64,000 bases of DNA from Plantactinospora sp. KBS50. GTDB lineage: Bacteria > Actinomycetota > Actinomycetes > Mycobacteriales > Micromonosporaceae. The notes below the pieces were generated by a model that was given only the letters and a program-made list of their open reading frames with translations, had not been told where the DNA came from and did not search any database. Position numbers and translations under genes: made by a program. This document shows, one piece after another, positions 35,428-45,600 of this stretch. The first letter of the stretch is position 1. Each line of letters begins with the position of its first letter. The stretch is from NCBI RefSeq assembly GCF_002285795.1, contig NZ_CP022961.1, positions 4,096,001-4,160,000 on the forward strand. The letters run 5' to 3'.

Positions 35428-35464
35428 GCCCCGCGCCCCCGTGCCGGCCCGGGGTCACGCGCGG

Positions 35465-35671
35465 CTACTCGGCGATCCGCGTGCGGGTGGTCCAGCGGAA
35501 GACGACGGTGCGGCCGTCGGTGGCGTGCTCGCCCGTGCGCTCGAAGTGTTCGTATCCGCCGAGGTGTTCGATTTTGATCTTTTCCGGGTTGCCGGGAAGC
35601 TGGAGGGTGCGCTGATCGGGCGCGAGGTCCGGCGGACCGCCCTGGAGCTGTATCTGGACGTTGTCGGTCAC
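35465..35671 (-). CDS. Small conserved protein, DUF5988-like, 68 aa
   Basis: The protein ends PEKIKIEHLGGYEHFERTGE and TVVFRWTTRTRIAE, which I recognise as the pattern of DUF5988, small actinobacterial proteins often found next to PKS and NRPS clusters. The function is unknown. GTG 35671 is chosen because GGAGG lies eight bases ahead; GTG 35677 is also in frame but too close to it. The charged, strand-rich sequence has no signal or membrane segment. It lies just upstream of the PKS regulator on the opposite strand, suggesting that it belongs to the PKS cluster. Confidence 0.75.
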   Translation of the reverse strand: MTDNVQIQLQGGPPDLAPDQRTLQLPGNPEKIKIEHLGGYEHFERTGEHATDGRTVVFRWTTRTRIAE

Positions 35672-36495
35672 GATCACACCTCCGCTGATCGGCGACCGGG
35701 ACCGATCGCCGTCGCTTCCGACGGTAGGTGGAGCAGCGTGGTCTTCTCAGCCCCTGAATCACCGTCGACCGCCCGTACCAATAGGGGTCGGATAGGGGCT
35801 TGCGCGCTGATCCGCTCCGGCGCCACCGCCGGCCCGACCTGTTGACCAGCGACAATCCAAAGTGATGCACGTCATCGTGGGCAGAACCGGAAACATTGTT
35901 TCCGCCGACCCGTGGGCGCGTTCATCGGAACGTATTCCCCGGCCGCAACCGGTGGAAATAGCAGCCCTCATTCCCGACGCTCCGCAAGCGAAGATCTACT
36001 ATGTAGCCATTTAACATCCTCTTATCATGTCTGGGACGATGCAACCGACTACATCGCTTTGACTGTGCTCGGGTGATGTGTCCGATATCAAGCGCAAACA
36101 ATCGCCCACCGACGTCTCCGGACGAGCGCTCGGTCGGACCAGAGGTAGCACAGCGTAGCCGCGCCGCCACGCTCGCATCCCGGGCCACAACACCCATACG
36201 CGGACAACGATCACCACACGTTCGCGTTGTGGTCAAACAACATGCTCCTTTCCAGTAACAAAGCCGCTGTCGCGAAAACGACATGCAGCACAACCAGAAA
36301 AGGACGCCCACGGCACCAGAAATGCCACTTTGGCCATTGCCCCGAATATGGAGCGCTGCATATATTGACGCTGGCGCGGCACCGGGCGGTATCCCTGTAC
36401 GCGCCGTCGTTCCAGGCACCAAATCACCACCGGCTCGACGCAGCCGACATCTCGGGGGGCACGGCTGCCCGGGCTTGCCTACGGGGGAGGCAGCC
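35672..36495. other. 824-bp AT-richer intergenic region upstream of the LAL regulator
   Basis: Base composition drops well below the surrounding DNA, especially 35860-36080 and 36230-36390. I find no ORF with actinobacterial codon use. It must hold divergent promoters for the small gene (minus) and the regulator (plus), and contains the palindrome at 35888. The ribosome site GGGGGAGG precedes ATG 36496. Confidence 0.7.
35888..35904. promoter_or_regulatory. 17-bp palindrome, candidate operator
   Basis: CGGAAAC-ATT-GTTTCCG is a perfect 7-3-7 inverted repeat in an AT-richer non-coding region, about 590 bp upstream of the LAL regulator and 215 bp upstream of the small minus-strand gene. Its symmetry and lack of flanking coding sequence make it a likely protein-binding site. 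Confidence 0.5.
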
Positions 36496-39366
36496 ATGAA
36501 CCAGCTAACGGGGGAGCTGATAGAGCGGGATGAGCACTTACACGCACTGAAGGGTCTGTTGACCGCCGCCCTTGCGGGGCGGGGACAGGCGATCGTGCTC
36601 AGCGGGGCCTCGGGCAGCGGCAAGACCGCCCTGCTGAACCGACTCGCCCAACTCGCGGTCGAGGCCGGTGCCGAGGTGGTCGCCGCGGTGGCCTCGCGCA
36701 CCGAGCAGTCGCTGCCGCTGGGTGTGATCGGACAGCTGGCGCACGGCGCCGGGCTGGTGACCGGGAAGGACCCGGCGATCGCCGGACTTCTCGAAGAGGC
36801 CATGTCCGGCCGCTGGGACGGTTCCTCGACGGAGCAGATCCACCAGCAGCCGTCGGCCCGGATCCTGCACGCGCTGTGCATGGCGCTGCTGCGCCGGGCC
36901 GCCGACCAGCCGTCGGTGGTCTACGTGGACGACGTGCACCACGCCGATCCGTCGTCGCTGGAGTGCCTCTCCTACCTGATGCGCCGGGTACGCAACGCGC
37001 GCATGCTCGTGGTCCTGGCGGCGATCCCGCAGCTCGCGCCGGCCTATCCGATGCAGTACGCGGAGTTGCTGCACAGTTCCTCCTCGGTCCCGCTGCCGGT
37101 GGGCCCGCTGACCCGCCAGGGCGTCGCGCAGGTGCTGGCCCGGCTCCCGCAGCCCGCCGACCGCGGCCTGAGCGCGCAGTACCACGCCATCACCGGTGGC
37201 AACCCGAGACTGGCCGTGGCCCTGGTGGGCGACTCGCTGCGCCGCATCGACCACGGCGCGGAGGAGGGCATCCGCACGGTCGTCGGCGAGACGTTCATCG
37301 AGGCCGTACGCACCTGCCTCTACCGCAGCGAGCAACCGGCCCTGCCCGTCGCCCGGGCGCTGGCCGTGGCCGGCGTACGGACCGAGCCCGCGGTGCTGAC
37401 GCGGCTGCTGGACATCAACGAGGAGATGGTCCGGTGTGCGCTGCTGACGCTGCGCCGGGTCGGCCTGCTCGCCGAGGGCACGTTCCGGGATCCGCGGATC
37501 CGCACCGCCGTGCTGGCCGCCATGCTGCCCGACGAGCGGATGGACCTGCACCGGCGGCTGGCCAGCGTCAGTCACGCGGCCGGTGAGCCGGCCAGCGTGG
37601 TGGCCCGCTACCTGGTCGACGCCGACCGGGTCGACGGTGCCTGGGTGGCGCCCACCCTGCACGAGGCCGCGGACCAGGCGCTGGCCGAGGGCCGGACCGA
37701 GGACGCCATCAGCTTCCTGGATTCGGCCAGCACGGCCGTCGTCGACGAACGCCAGCGGGCCGAGGCCACATCGGCACTGACCCGCATCGAGTGGCAGACC
37801 AACCCGGCCGACGCCGCCCGCCGGCTGCCGGAACTGGTCGCGGCCGTCCGGGCCGGCATGCTGGTACGCCGGCACGCGGTCGCGCTGGTGGCGTACCTGC
37901 TCTGGCACGGTCACATCGACGACGCGGTGGAGGTGATCACCATGATCACCTCGGCCGAGCTGCCGGAGCCGGAGTTCGCCGCCAGCCTGAGCGTGCCGCT
38001 GCTGCTGCTGGCCTACCTCTTCCCCGACCACCTGGACCGGGTCCGCGGGCCGTGGGAGAGCCTCGCCGCCCACGGCCCGCTGCCGCCGCCGTGCCGGCCG
38101 TTGCAGGCGGCGGCGGAGCTGACCGCGCTGGCCGCCCGCAGCCCGCACGGCGACGCGGTGGCCGCCGCCGAACAGGTCGTCCACAACACCCGGGTCGATC
38201 ATGAGGCGCTCGGCCCGATCTCGATCGCGCTGCTGGGGACGATCTTCACCGACCGGATCGGGGCCACCGGTTCCGCGCACTACCCGGTGCTGCACCGCGC
38301 CGCCGACCGCCGCACGCCGACCACCCAGGCGCTGGTCTCCGCGGTCCTCGCCGAGGGCACGCTGTGCCGCGGTGACCTGACGGCGACCGAGGAGCACGCC
38401 CGGCGCGCCCTCGATCTGATCCCGGCGAAGGGCTGGGGGGTGGCGGTCGGCGCGCTGCTGTCCAACATGGTGCTGGCCGCCACCGTCTCCGGCGCCCACG
38501 ACGCGGCCGAGAAGTGGCTGTCCGTCCCGGTCCCGGCGGCCATGTTCGACACCCCGTTCGGCCTCAAGTACCTGCACGCGCGGGGCACCTACTACCTGCG
38601 TACCGACTGTGTGCGGGCCGCGCTCATCGACTTCCAGGCCTGCGGCCGGATGACGACCGCGTGGGAACTCGACCTGCCGGAGCTGGTGCCCTGGCGCACC
38701 GAGCTGGCCCGGGCGCACCTCGCCCTCGGCCGCCGCCAGCAGAGCCGGGAACTGGCCCGCGACCAGCTCGGCAGGCTGCCGCAGCACCGCGTCCGGGAGC
38801 GCGGCTCCGCGCTGTGGGTGCTGGCCCTGGCCAGCGACCCGGCCGACCGGCTCAGACTGTTGCAGGAGGCGGTGAATCTGCTGCGGGCCAGCGACGACAC
38901 GCTGTCCACCGCGGGCGCCACCGCGGACCTGGGCGAGGCCCTGCACCGGGCCGGCGACCTCGACGCGGCGCGGGCGACCTGGCAGGTGGCCCGCCGGCTG
39001 GCCCGGCGCAGTGGCGGCGGACCGCTGCTGGACCGGCTCCGCACGGTCCTCGGCCCCGACGACGCGCGGGAGCCGGCGGAGCCGGACGCGCTCGGCGGCT
39101 CCCGCCCGGACCTCGCCGCGGCCGTCGCGGTCGACGGGCTCACCGACGCCGAGCGGCGGGTGGCCGCGCTCGCCGCCGTCGGGTACACGAACCGGGAGAT
39201 CGCCACGAAGCTCTACGTCACGGTCAGCACCGTCGAGCAGCATCTGACCCGGGTCTACCGGAAGCTTCAGGTGAGCCGGCGCACCGACCTGCCGACCGGG
39301 CTCATCGACGAGGCGCTCGACGGCGGTGAATGCTCGCCGGACGGCAGCCACGTCAGCGTGGCCTGA
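36496..39366 (+). CDS. LAL-family LuxR-type transcriptional regulator, 956 aa
   Basis: Residues 37-44 (GASGSGKT) are Walker A and VVYVDDVHHADP near 145 is Walker B of the STAND ATPase; a long helical-repeat region follows; the C-terminus has the LuxR helix-turn-helix LTDAERRVAALAAVGYTNREIATKLYVTVSTVEQHLTRVYRKLQV (in pieces, 882-925). Large ATP-dependent LuxR proteins of this type are standard pathway activators for type I PKS clusters. ATG with GGGGGAGG ahead. Codon 15 is TTA (36538-36540), with other rare codons (CTA, ATA) nearby, which would make it dependent on the rare bldA-type tRNA. It is followed by the terminator-like palindrome at 39503 and then the PKS genes. Confidence 0.93.
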   Translation: MNQLTGELIERDEHLHALKGLLTAALAGRGQAIVLSGASGSGKTALLNRLAQLAVEAGAEVVAAVASRTEQSLPLGVIGQLAHGAGLVTGKDPAIAGLLEEAMSGRWDGSSTEQIHQQPSARILHALCMALLRRAADQPSVVYVDDVHHADPSSLECLSYLMRRVRNARMLVVLAAIPQLAPAYPMQYAELLHSSSSVPLPVGPLTRQGVAQVLARLPQPADRGLSAQYHAITGGNPRLAVALVGDSLRRIDHGAEEGIRTVVGETFIEAVRTCLYRSEQPALPVARALAVAGVRTEPAVLTRLLDINEEMVRCALLTLRRVGLLAEGTFRDPRIRTAVLAAMLPDERMDLHRRLASVSHAAGEPASVVARYLVDADRVDGAWVAPTLHEAADQALAEGRTEDAISFLDSASTAVVDERQRAEATSALTRIEWQTNPADAARRLPELVAAVRAGMLVRRHAVALVAYLLWHGHIDDAVEVITMITSAELPEPEFAASLSVPLLLLAYLFPDHLDRVRGPWESLAAHGPLPPPCRPLQAAAELTALAARSPHGDAVAAAEQVVHNTRVDHEALGPISIALLGTIFTDRIGATGSAHYPVLHRAADRRTPTTQALVSAVLAEGTLCRGDLTATEEHARRALDLIPAKGWGVAVGALLSNMVLAATVSGAHDAAEKWLSVPVPAAMFDTPFGLKYLHARGTYYLRTDCVRAALIDFQACGRMTTAWELDLPELVPWRTELARAHLALGRRQQSRELARDQLGRLPQHRVRERGSALWVLALASDPADRLRLLQEAVNLLRASDDTLSTAGATADLGEALHRAGDLDAARATWQVARRLARRSGGGPLLDRLRTVLGPDDAREPAEPDALGGSRPDLAAAVAVDGLTDAERRVAALAAVGYTNREIATKLYVTVSTVEQHLTRVYRKLQVSRRTDLPTGLIDEALDGGECSPDGSHVSVA

Positions 39367-39386
39367 GCCCACCCACGACCCACCTG

Positions 39387-39480
39387 CCACCGCCCCACGC
39401 GCGCCACCGCCCCACGCGCCGCCGCCCCGCACGCCGCCGCACGCCGACGCACGCCGACGCACGCCGACGCACGCCGACGC
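39387..39480. repeat. Tandem repeats downstream of the LAL gene
   Basis: Two copies of CCACCGCCCCACGCG (39387 and 39404) are followed by five tandem 10-bp units ACGCCGACGC at 39431-39480, the first differing at one base. Non-coding, between the regulator stop and a large palindrome. No spacers, so not CRISPR. Confidence 0.8.
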
Positions 39481-39502
39481 AGCGAGGGCACGAGCGCCGA
39501 CA

Positions 39503-39544
39503 GCGCGCGCGAGGGCACCCCACGTGGGGTGCCCTCGCGCGCGC
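39503..39544. terminator. 42-bp perfect palindrome, terminator-like
   Basis: A perfect 21+21-bp inverted repeat with no loop, centred at 39523/39524; the core arm is GAGGGCACCCCAC, extended by alternating GC. It is 137 nt after the regulator stop and 145 nt before the PKS start. Strong symmetrical GC hairpins without T-runs are common actinobacterial terminators. It would insulate the PKS promoter from read-through. Confidence 0.75.
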
Positions 39545-39688
39545 CTCCGCGTACCCGCGCCCCGGTCCTGATCTTGATCTGGCGCCGCTTTAGGCGGCGG
39601 CAAGGCCCGGTCAAGCCCCTACACCGAGCGTGGTAGGGCCGGCGCGGGACGTCGCGTCGGCCAGCGTGCAACGGGAGGGGCCGCCACG

Positions 39689-42600
39689 ATGACCGATGCG
39701 GACCGGCAGCCGACCGACGAACCGATCGCGGTGATCGGCATGGCCTGCCGGCTGCCGCAGGCGCCCGACCCGGACGCGTTCTGGCAGTTGCTGGCCACCG
39801 GCGGCGACGCCGTCACCGACGCACCCACGGACCGCTGGCCGGCCGAACGGCTCGCCGGCGCGGAGCCCGGCGCGCGGCGCGGCGGCTACCTGAGCGGTGT
39901 CGGTGGATTCGACGCCAGCTTCTTCGGCGTCGCACCCCGCGAGGCGCTCGCCATGGACCCGCAGCAGCGGCTGACCCTGGAGCTGGCCTGGGAGGCGCTG
40001 GAGGACGCCGCGATCGTCCCCGCCGACCTGCGGCACAGCGCCACCGGGGTGTTCGTGGGTGCCACCTGGGACGACTACGCCACGCTGACCGCCACGCCGG
40101 ACGCCTCCCCGTACGCCATGACCGGCGTGAACCGGGCGATCATCGCCAACCGGGTGTCCTACACGCTCGGCCTGCTCGGCCCCAGCCTGACCGTCGACGC
40201 CGCCCAGGCCTCGTCGCTGGTCGCGGTCCAGCTCGCCGCCGCCAGCCTGCGCCGCGGCGAATCGACGCTGGCGCTGGCCGGCGGCGTCAACCTGATCCTG
40301 ACGCCGGAGAGCATGCTGCGGGCCGCGGCTTTCGGCGGGCTCTCCCCCGACGGGCGCTGCCACACCTTCGACGCCCGGGCCAACGGCTTCGTCCGCGGCG
40401 AGGGCGGCGCCGTCGTCGTGCTGAAGCCGCTGGCCGCCGCGCTGGCCGACGGCGACCACGTCGTCTGCGTACTGCTCGGCGGGGCGACCAACAACGACGG
40501 CGGCACCGACGGGCTGACCGTGCCCAGCCGGCACGCCCAGGCCGGCGTCATCGCCGACGCCGTCGCCCGCTCCGGTCTCGCCGCCACCGACGTGCAGTAC
40601 GTGGAACTGCACGGCACCGGCACCCGGGTCGGCGACCCGATCGAGGCCGCCGCGCTCGGCGACGCGCTCGGCACCGCCCGGCCGGCCGGCGACCCGCTGG
40701 TCGTCGGCTCGGCGAAGACCAACGTGGGCCACCTGGAGGGCGCCGCCGGCATCACCGGCCTGATCAAGGTGGCACTGAGCATCCGGCACCGCCAACTGCC
40801 GCCGAGCCTGCACTTCCGCACCGCCAACCCGCAGCTCCGGCTCGACGAGGCCGGCCTGGCGGTCCGCACCGGCCACGGCCCGTGGCCGCACCCCGGGCAG
40901 CGGCTGGTCGCCGGGGTGAGCGCCTTCGGCATGGGCGGGACCAACTGCCACCTGATCCTCGCCGAACCGCCCCGCACCGAACCGCCCGCCGCCACGACCG
41001 CCGAGCCCGCGACCGAGGCCGCCGCGCCGCGGATCGCCACCGCCCTGACCCCGTGGATCGTCTCCGGACAGTCCGGCGCCGCCCTGCGGGCCCAGGCCGG
41101 CCGGCTGCGCTCCTGGGCCGACCGCCACCCGGAGCACACCCCCGGCGAGGTCGGCCGGGAACTGGCCACCTCGCGCAGCACGTTCCGCCACCGCGCCGTC
41201 CTGATCGCCGAGGACCTGCCCGGCCTCACCGCCCGGCTGGACGCGCTGGCGGCCGGCGAGGACGCCGAGGGGCTGGTACAGGGATCCGCCGCCCCGGGCC
41301 GGGTCGCCTTCGTCTTCCCCGGGCAGGGCTCGCAGTGGCCGCTGATGGCCCGGGAACTGCTCGACACCTCCGCGGTGTTCCGCGAGCGGATCGAGGCCTG
41401 CGCCGCCGCCCTGGAACCGCACGTGGACTGGCGGCTGCTGGACGTGCTGCGCGGCGACCCGGACGCACCGCCGCTGACCCGGGTCGACGTGGTCCAGCCG
41501 ACGCTGTTCGCGATGATGGTCTCGCTGGCCCGGCTCTGGGAGTCGTTCGGGGTCCGGCCCGCCGCCGTCGTCGGCCACTCGCAGGGCGAGATCGCCGCCG
41601 CGCACATCGCCGGGGCGCTCTCGCTGGCCGACGCGGCGAAGGTGGTGGCGCTGCGCGCCCGCGCGCTGGCCACCATCGCCGGCACCGGCGGCATGGCCGC
41701 CATCCCGCTGCCCCCGGCCGAGGTCACGGCCCGGATCGCGGGCTGGGGCGACCGGCTCACCATCGCCGCCGAGAACGGGCCGTCGTCCACCGTCGTCGCC
41801 GGCGACAGCACGGCCGTGGACGACCTGGTCGCGGCCTGCCAGGCCGAGGAGATCCGGGCCCGCCGGGTGCCGGTCGACTACGCCTCGCACTCGCCGCACG
41901 TCGAGCCGGTACGCGAGCAACTGCTGCGCGACCTCGCCGAGGTGACACCGGTGTCGTCGCCCGTCGCGTTCTACTCGACGCTCACCGGCGGGCTGCTCGA
42001 CACCGCCAACCTCGACGCGGACTACTGGTACGAGAACCTGCGCCGGCCGGTCCGGCTGGAACCGGCCGTCCGCGCCCTGGCCGCCGCCGGGCACCGGGTG
42101 TTCGTCGAGTGCAGCCCGCACCCGGTCCTGGTCGCCGGCGTGCAGGAGACCGTCGCCGGCCTGGCCGGTGAGGACGGGGACGACGCCGAACCCCTGGTGG
42201 TGGGCTCGCTGCGCCGCGACCACGGCGCGTGGCAGCGGATGCTGGACGCGCTGGCCCAGGCGTACACCCGCGGGGTCGGCGTCGACTGGCGGGCGTTCTT
42301 CGCCGGGCGTCCGGCGGCTCGGGTGCCGCTGCCGACGTACGCGTTCCAGCGCCGCGACTACTGGCCCTCGGTGACGGCGCCGGCGGCGCCGGCCGCGGCC
42401 GGCGCGGCGCTGCCGGCCGACGAGCCGGAGCCGGTGGCCGACGGATGGGCCGACCGGATCCGCGCCCTGCCGCCCGCCGACCGGGACCGCCGGCTGCGCG
42501 AGCTGGTCCAGCGCACCGTGGCCATCGTGCTCGGGCACAGCGCGCCGGACGAGGTCGACCTCGGCCGGGCCTTCAAGGACCTCGGCTTCGAGTCGGCCGC

Positions 42601-45600
42601 CGCGGTGGAACTGCGCAACCGGCTGGCCCGGATCACCGGGCTGCGGCTGCCCAGCAGCCTGCTCTTCGACCATCCGACCCCGGCGGCGCTGGTGCGGCAC
42701 CTGCGGGCGGGCGCGCTCGGCGAGAACGACGCCCCGGTGCTCGACCGCGCGGCGAGCGCGGCCCACGACGGCGACCCGATCGCCGTGGTGGGCATGGCCT
42801 GCCGGTTCCCCGGCGGCGCGGACACCCCGGAAGCGCTCTGGGGCCTCGTCGCGGCCGGCGCGGACGCGATCGGCGACTTCCCCACCGGTCGCGGCTGGGA
42901 CGACATCCACGACCCGGACCCCGGCGCGCACGGCAGGACGTACGTCCGGGAGGGCGGCTTCCTCCACGACGCGGACCGTTTCGACGCGGAGTTCTTCGGG
43001 ATCAGCCCGCGGGAGGCGCTGGCCGTCGACCCGCAGCAGCGACTGCTGCTGGAAACCTCGTGGGAGGCGCTGGAACGCGCCGGCATCGACCCGGCGGCCC
43101 TGCACGGCAGCCGGACCGGGGTGTTCGCCGGCTGCATGGCCTCCGGTTACGGGCCGCAGCTGCACGAGGCGCCGGAGCAGCTCGGCGGCTACCTGCTGAC
43201 CGGCAGCTCGGGCAGCGTCGCGTCGGGCCGGATCGCCTACACGTTCGGTCTGGAGGGTCCGGCGGTCACCGTCGACACCGCCTGCTCGTCGTCGCTCGTC
43301 GCCATGCACCTGGCGGCGCAGGCGCTGCGCGGCGGGGAGTGCGACCTGGCCCTGGCGGGCGGCGCCACCATCATGGCCGGGCCGGGCATGTTCATCGAGT
43401 TCAGCCGGCAGCGCGGCCTCGCGCCGGACGGGCGGTGCAAGTCCTTCTCCGCCGCCGCGGACGGCACCGCCTGGGCCGAGGGCGCCGCCATGCTCCTGCT
43501 CGAACGGCTCTCCGACGCCCGACGCAACAACCACCCGATCCTCGCCGTGGTGCGCGGGTCGGCGGTCAACCAGGACGGCGCCAGCAACGGGCTCACCGCC
43601 CCGAACGGACCGTCCCAGCAGCGGGTCATCCGGCAGGCCCTGGCCAACGCCCGACTCACCTCCTCCGACGTGGACGCCGTCGAGGCACACGGCACCGGCA
43701 CCACCCTGGGCGACCCGATCGAAGCCCAGGCACTACTGGCCACCTACGGCCAGAACCGACCAGCGAACCAACCACTCTGGCTCGGCTCCATCAAGTCCAA
43801 CATCGGCCACACCCAGGCCGCCGCCGGCGCCGCCGGAATCATCAAGATGATCCTCGCCATGCGGCACCACCAACTGCCGCAGACCCTGCACGTCGACGAA
43901 CCCTCCCCACACATCGACTGGACAACCGGCGAAGTCACCCTGCTCACCCAGCCCCAACCCTGGCAACGCAACGGCCACCCACGCCGCGCCGGGGTGTCCT
44001 CGTTCGGCATCAGCGGCACCAACGCACACATCATCATCGAAGAACCACCCGCCCCCGCCGACGAACCGGAGCAGCCGGCGACGGAGCCCCGGCCGGAGCA
44101 GGCCGGGTCGGAGCCGCAGTCCGGCGGTCCGGAGCCGGTCGGCGCGCCGCTGCCCTGGCTGCTGTCGGCCAAGACCCCCGCCGCGCTCACCGAACTGGCC
44201 ACCCGACTCGCCACCGTCGTCCCCGACCGCAACAACGACGACGTCGCCCACACCCTCGCCCGCCGCACCCAACACACCCACCGCGCCGTCATCCTCGCCG
44301 ACCACCACGACGCCCTAGCCGCCCTCGCCGCCGGCGACCAACACCCCGCTCTGGTGCGCGGCACCGCCCGACCGGTGGGGAAGGTCGCCTTCCTGTGCAC
44401 CGGCCAGGGCAGCCAACACCCCGACATGACCCACCACCACGACGACCCGGTGTTCATCGCCGCGTTGGACACCGTCTGCGCCGAGTTGGACAAGCACCTC
44501 GACCGGCCCTTGCGCCAGGTCATGTCCGACCCCGACCTGATCAACGAAACCCGCTACACCCAGCCGGCGCTGTTCGCCCTACACATCGCCCAACACGCCC
44601 TGGTCACCAGCTGGGGAATCACCCCCGACTACCTCACCGGACACTCCATCGGCGAACTCTCCGCCGCCCACCTCGCCGGCATCCTCTCGCTGGCCGACGC
44701 CGCGCTACTGGTCACCACCCGCGGACGACTCATGCAAACAGCCACCCCCGACGGCCTCATGACCGCCATCGAAGCCACCGAAACAGAACTCGCCCCCATG
44801 CTCGACCCGAAGCTCGTCAGCATCGCCGGACTCAACTCCCCCACCAACACCGTCATCTCCGGCCACCCCGACACCGTCACCGCCATCGCCGACCACTGGG
44901 CCAAACTCGGACGACGAACCAAACGGCTCACCACCTCACACGCCTTCCACTCCCCCACATGGATTCGATCCTGGCCGAATTCCAGGAGATCGCCGCCACC
45001 GTCACCTACCACCCGGCACGGATCCCGATCATCTCCAACCAGACCGGCGACGTAGCCCCCACCACCGACGCCACCTACTGGACCCGACACATCCGCAACA
45101 CCGTCCGCTACACCGACATGATCACCACCCTGCACAACGCGGGCGTCACCACCTACCTGGAACTCGGACCCGACAACACCCTCACCACCCTCACCACCGC
45201 ATGCCTCCCCCACGACACCACCGCCACCATCACCACCGCCCACCTCGGCCACCACACCCACGCCACCCTCCACACCACCGGCCACCCCACCACCTGGACC
45301 ACCACCACCCCCACCGGCCGGCACACCGAGCTACCCACCTACCCGTTCCAACGCCAGCCGTACTGGCTGAACCGGCCGGAGAGCACCGACCCGGCCGGGC
45401 TGGGCCTGGCCGTCAGCGAGCACCCGATCCTGGTCGCCGCCACCGACCTGCCCGACGGCGGTCAACTGTTCAGCGGGCGGGTGTCCCTACAGACCCACCC
45501 GTGGCTGGCCGACCACGCCATCGACGACGCGGTGCTGCTGCCGGCCACCGCGTTCGCCGACCTCGCTTTGCACGCCGCCGACCAGGTCGGCGGCGGCCGG

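Noticed and set aside
36011-36430. Small minus-strand frames in the AT-richer region upstream of the LAL gene
   Set aside because: No ribosome sites, no codon bias, no recognisable sequence; better explained as promoter DNA.
36283-36495. N-terminal extension of the LAL regulator to an upstream in-frame start
   Set aside because: The segment lies in low-GC non-coding DNA, and ATG 36496 has a near-perfect ribosome site and starts just before the P-loop domain.
39431-39480. Regular 10-bp repeats suggesting a CRISPR array
   Set aside because: Units are contiguous, without spacers, and no cas genes are present; simple tandem repeat.
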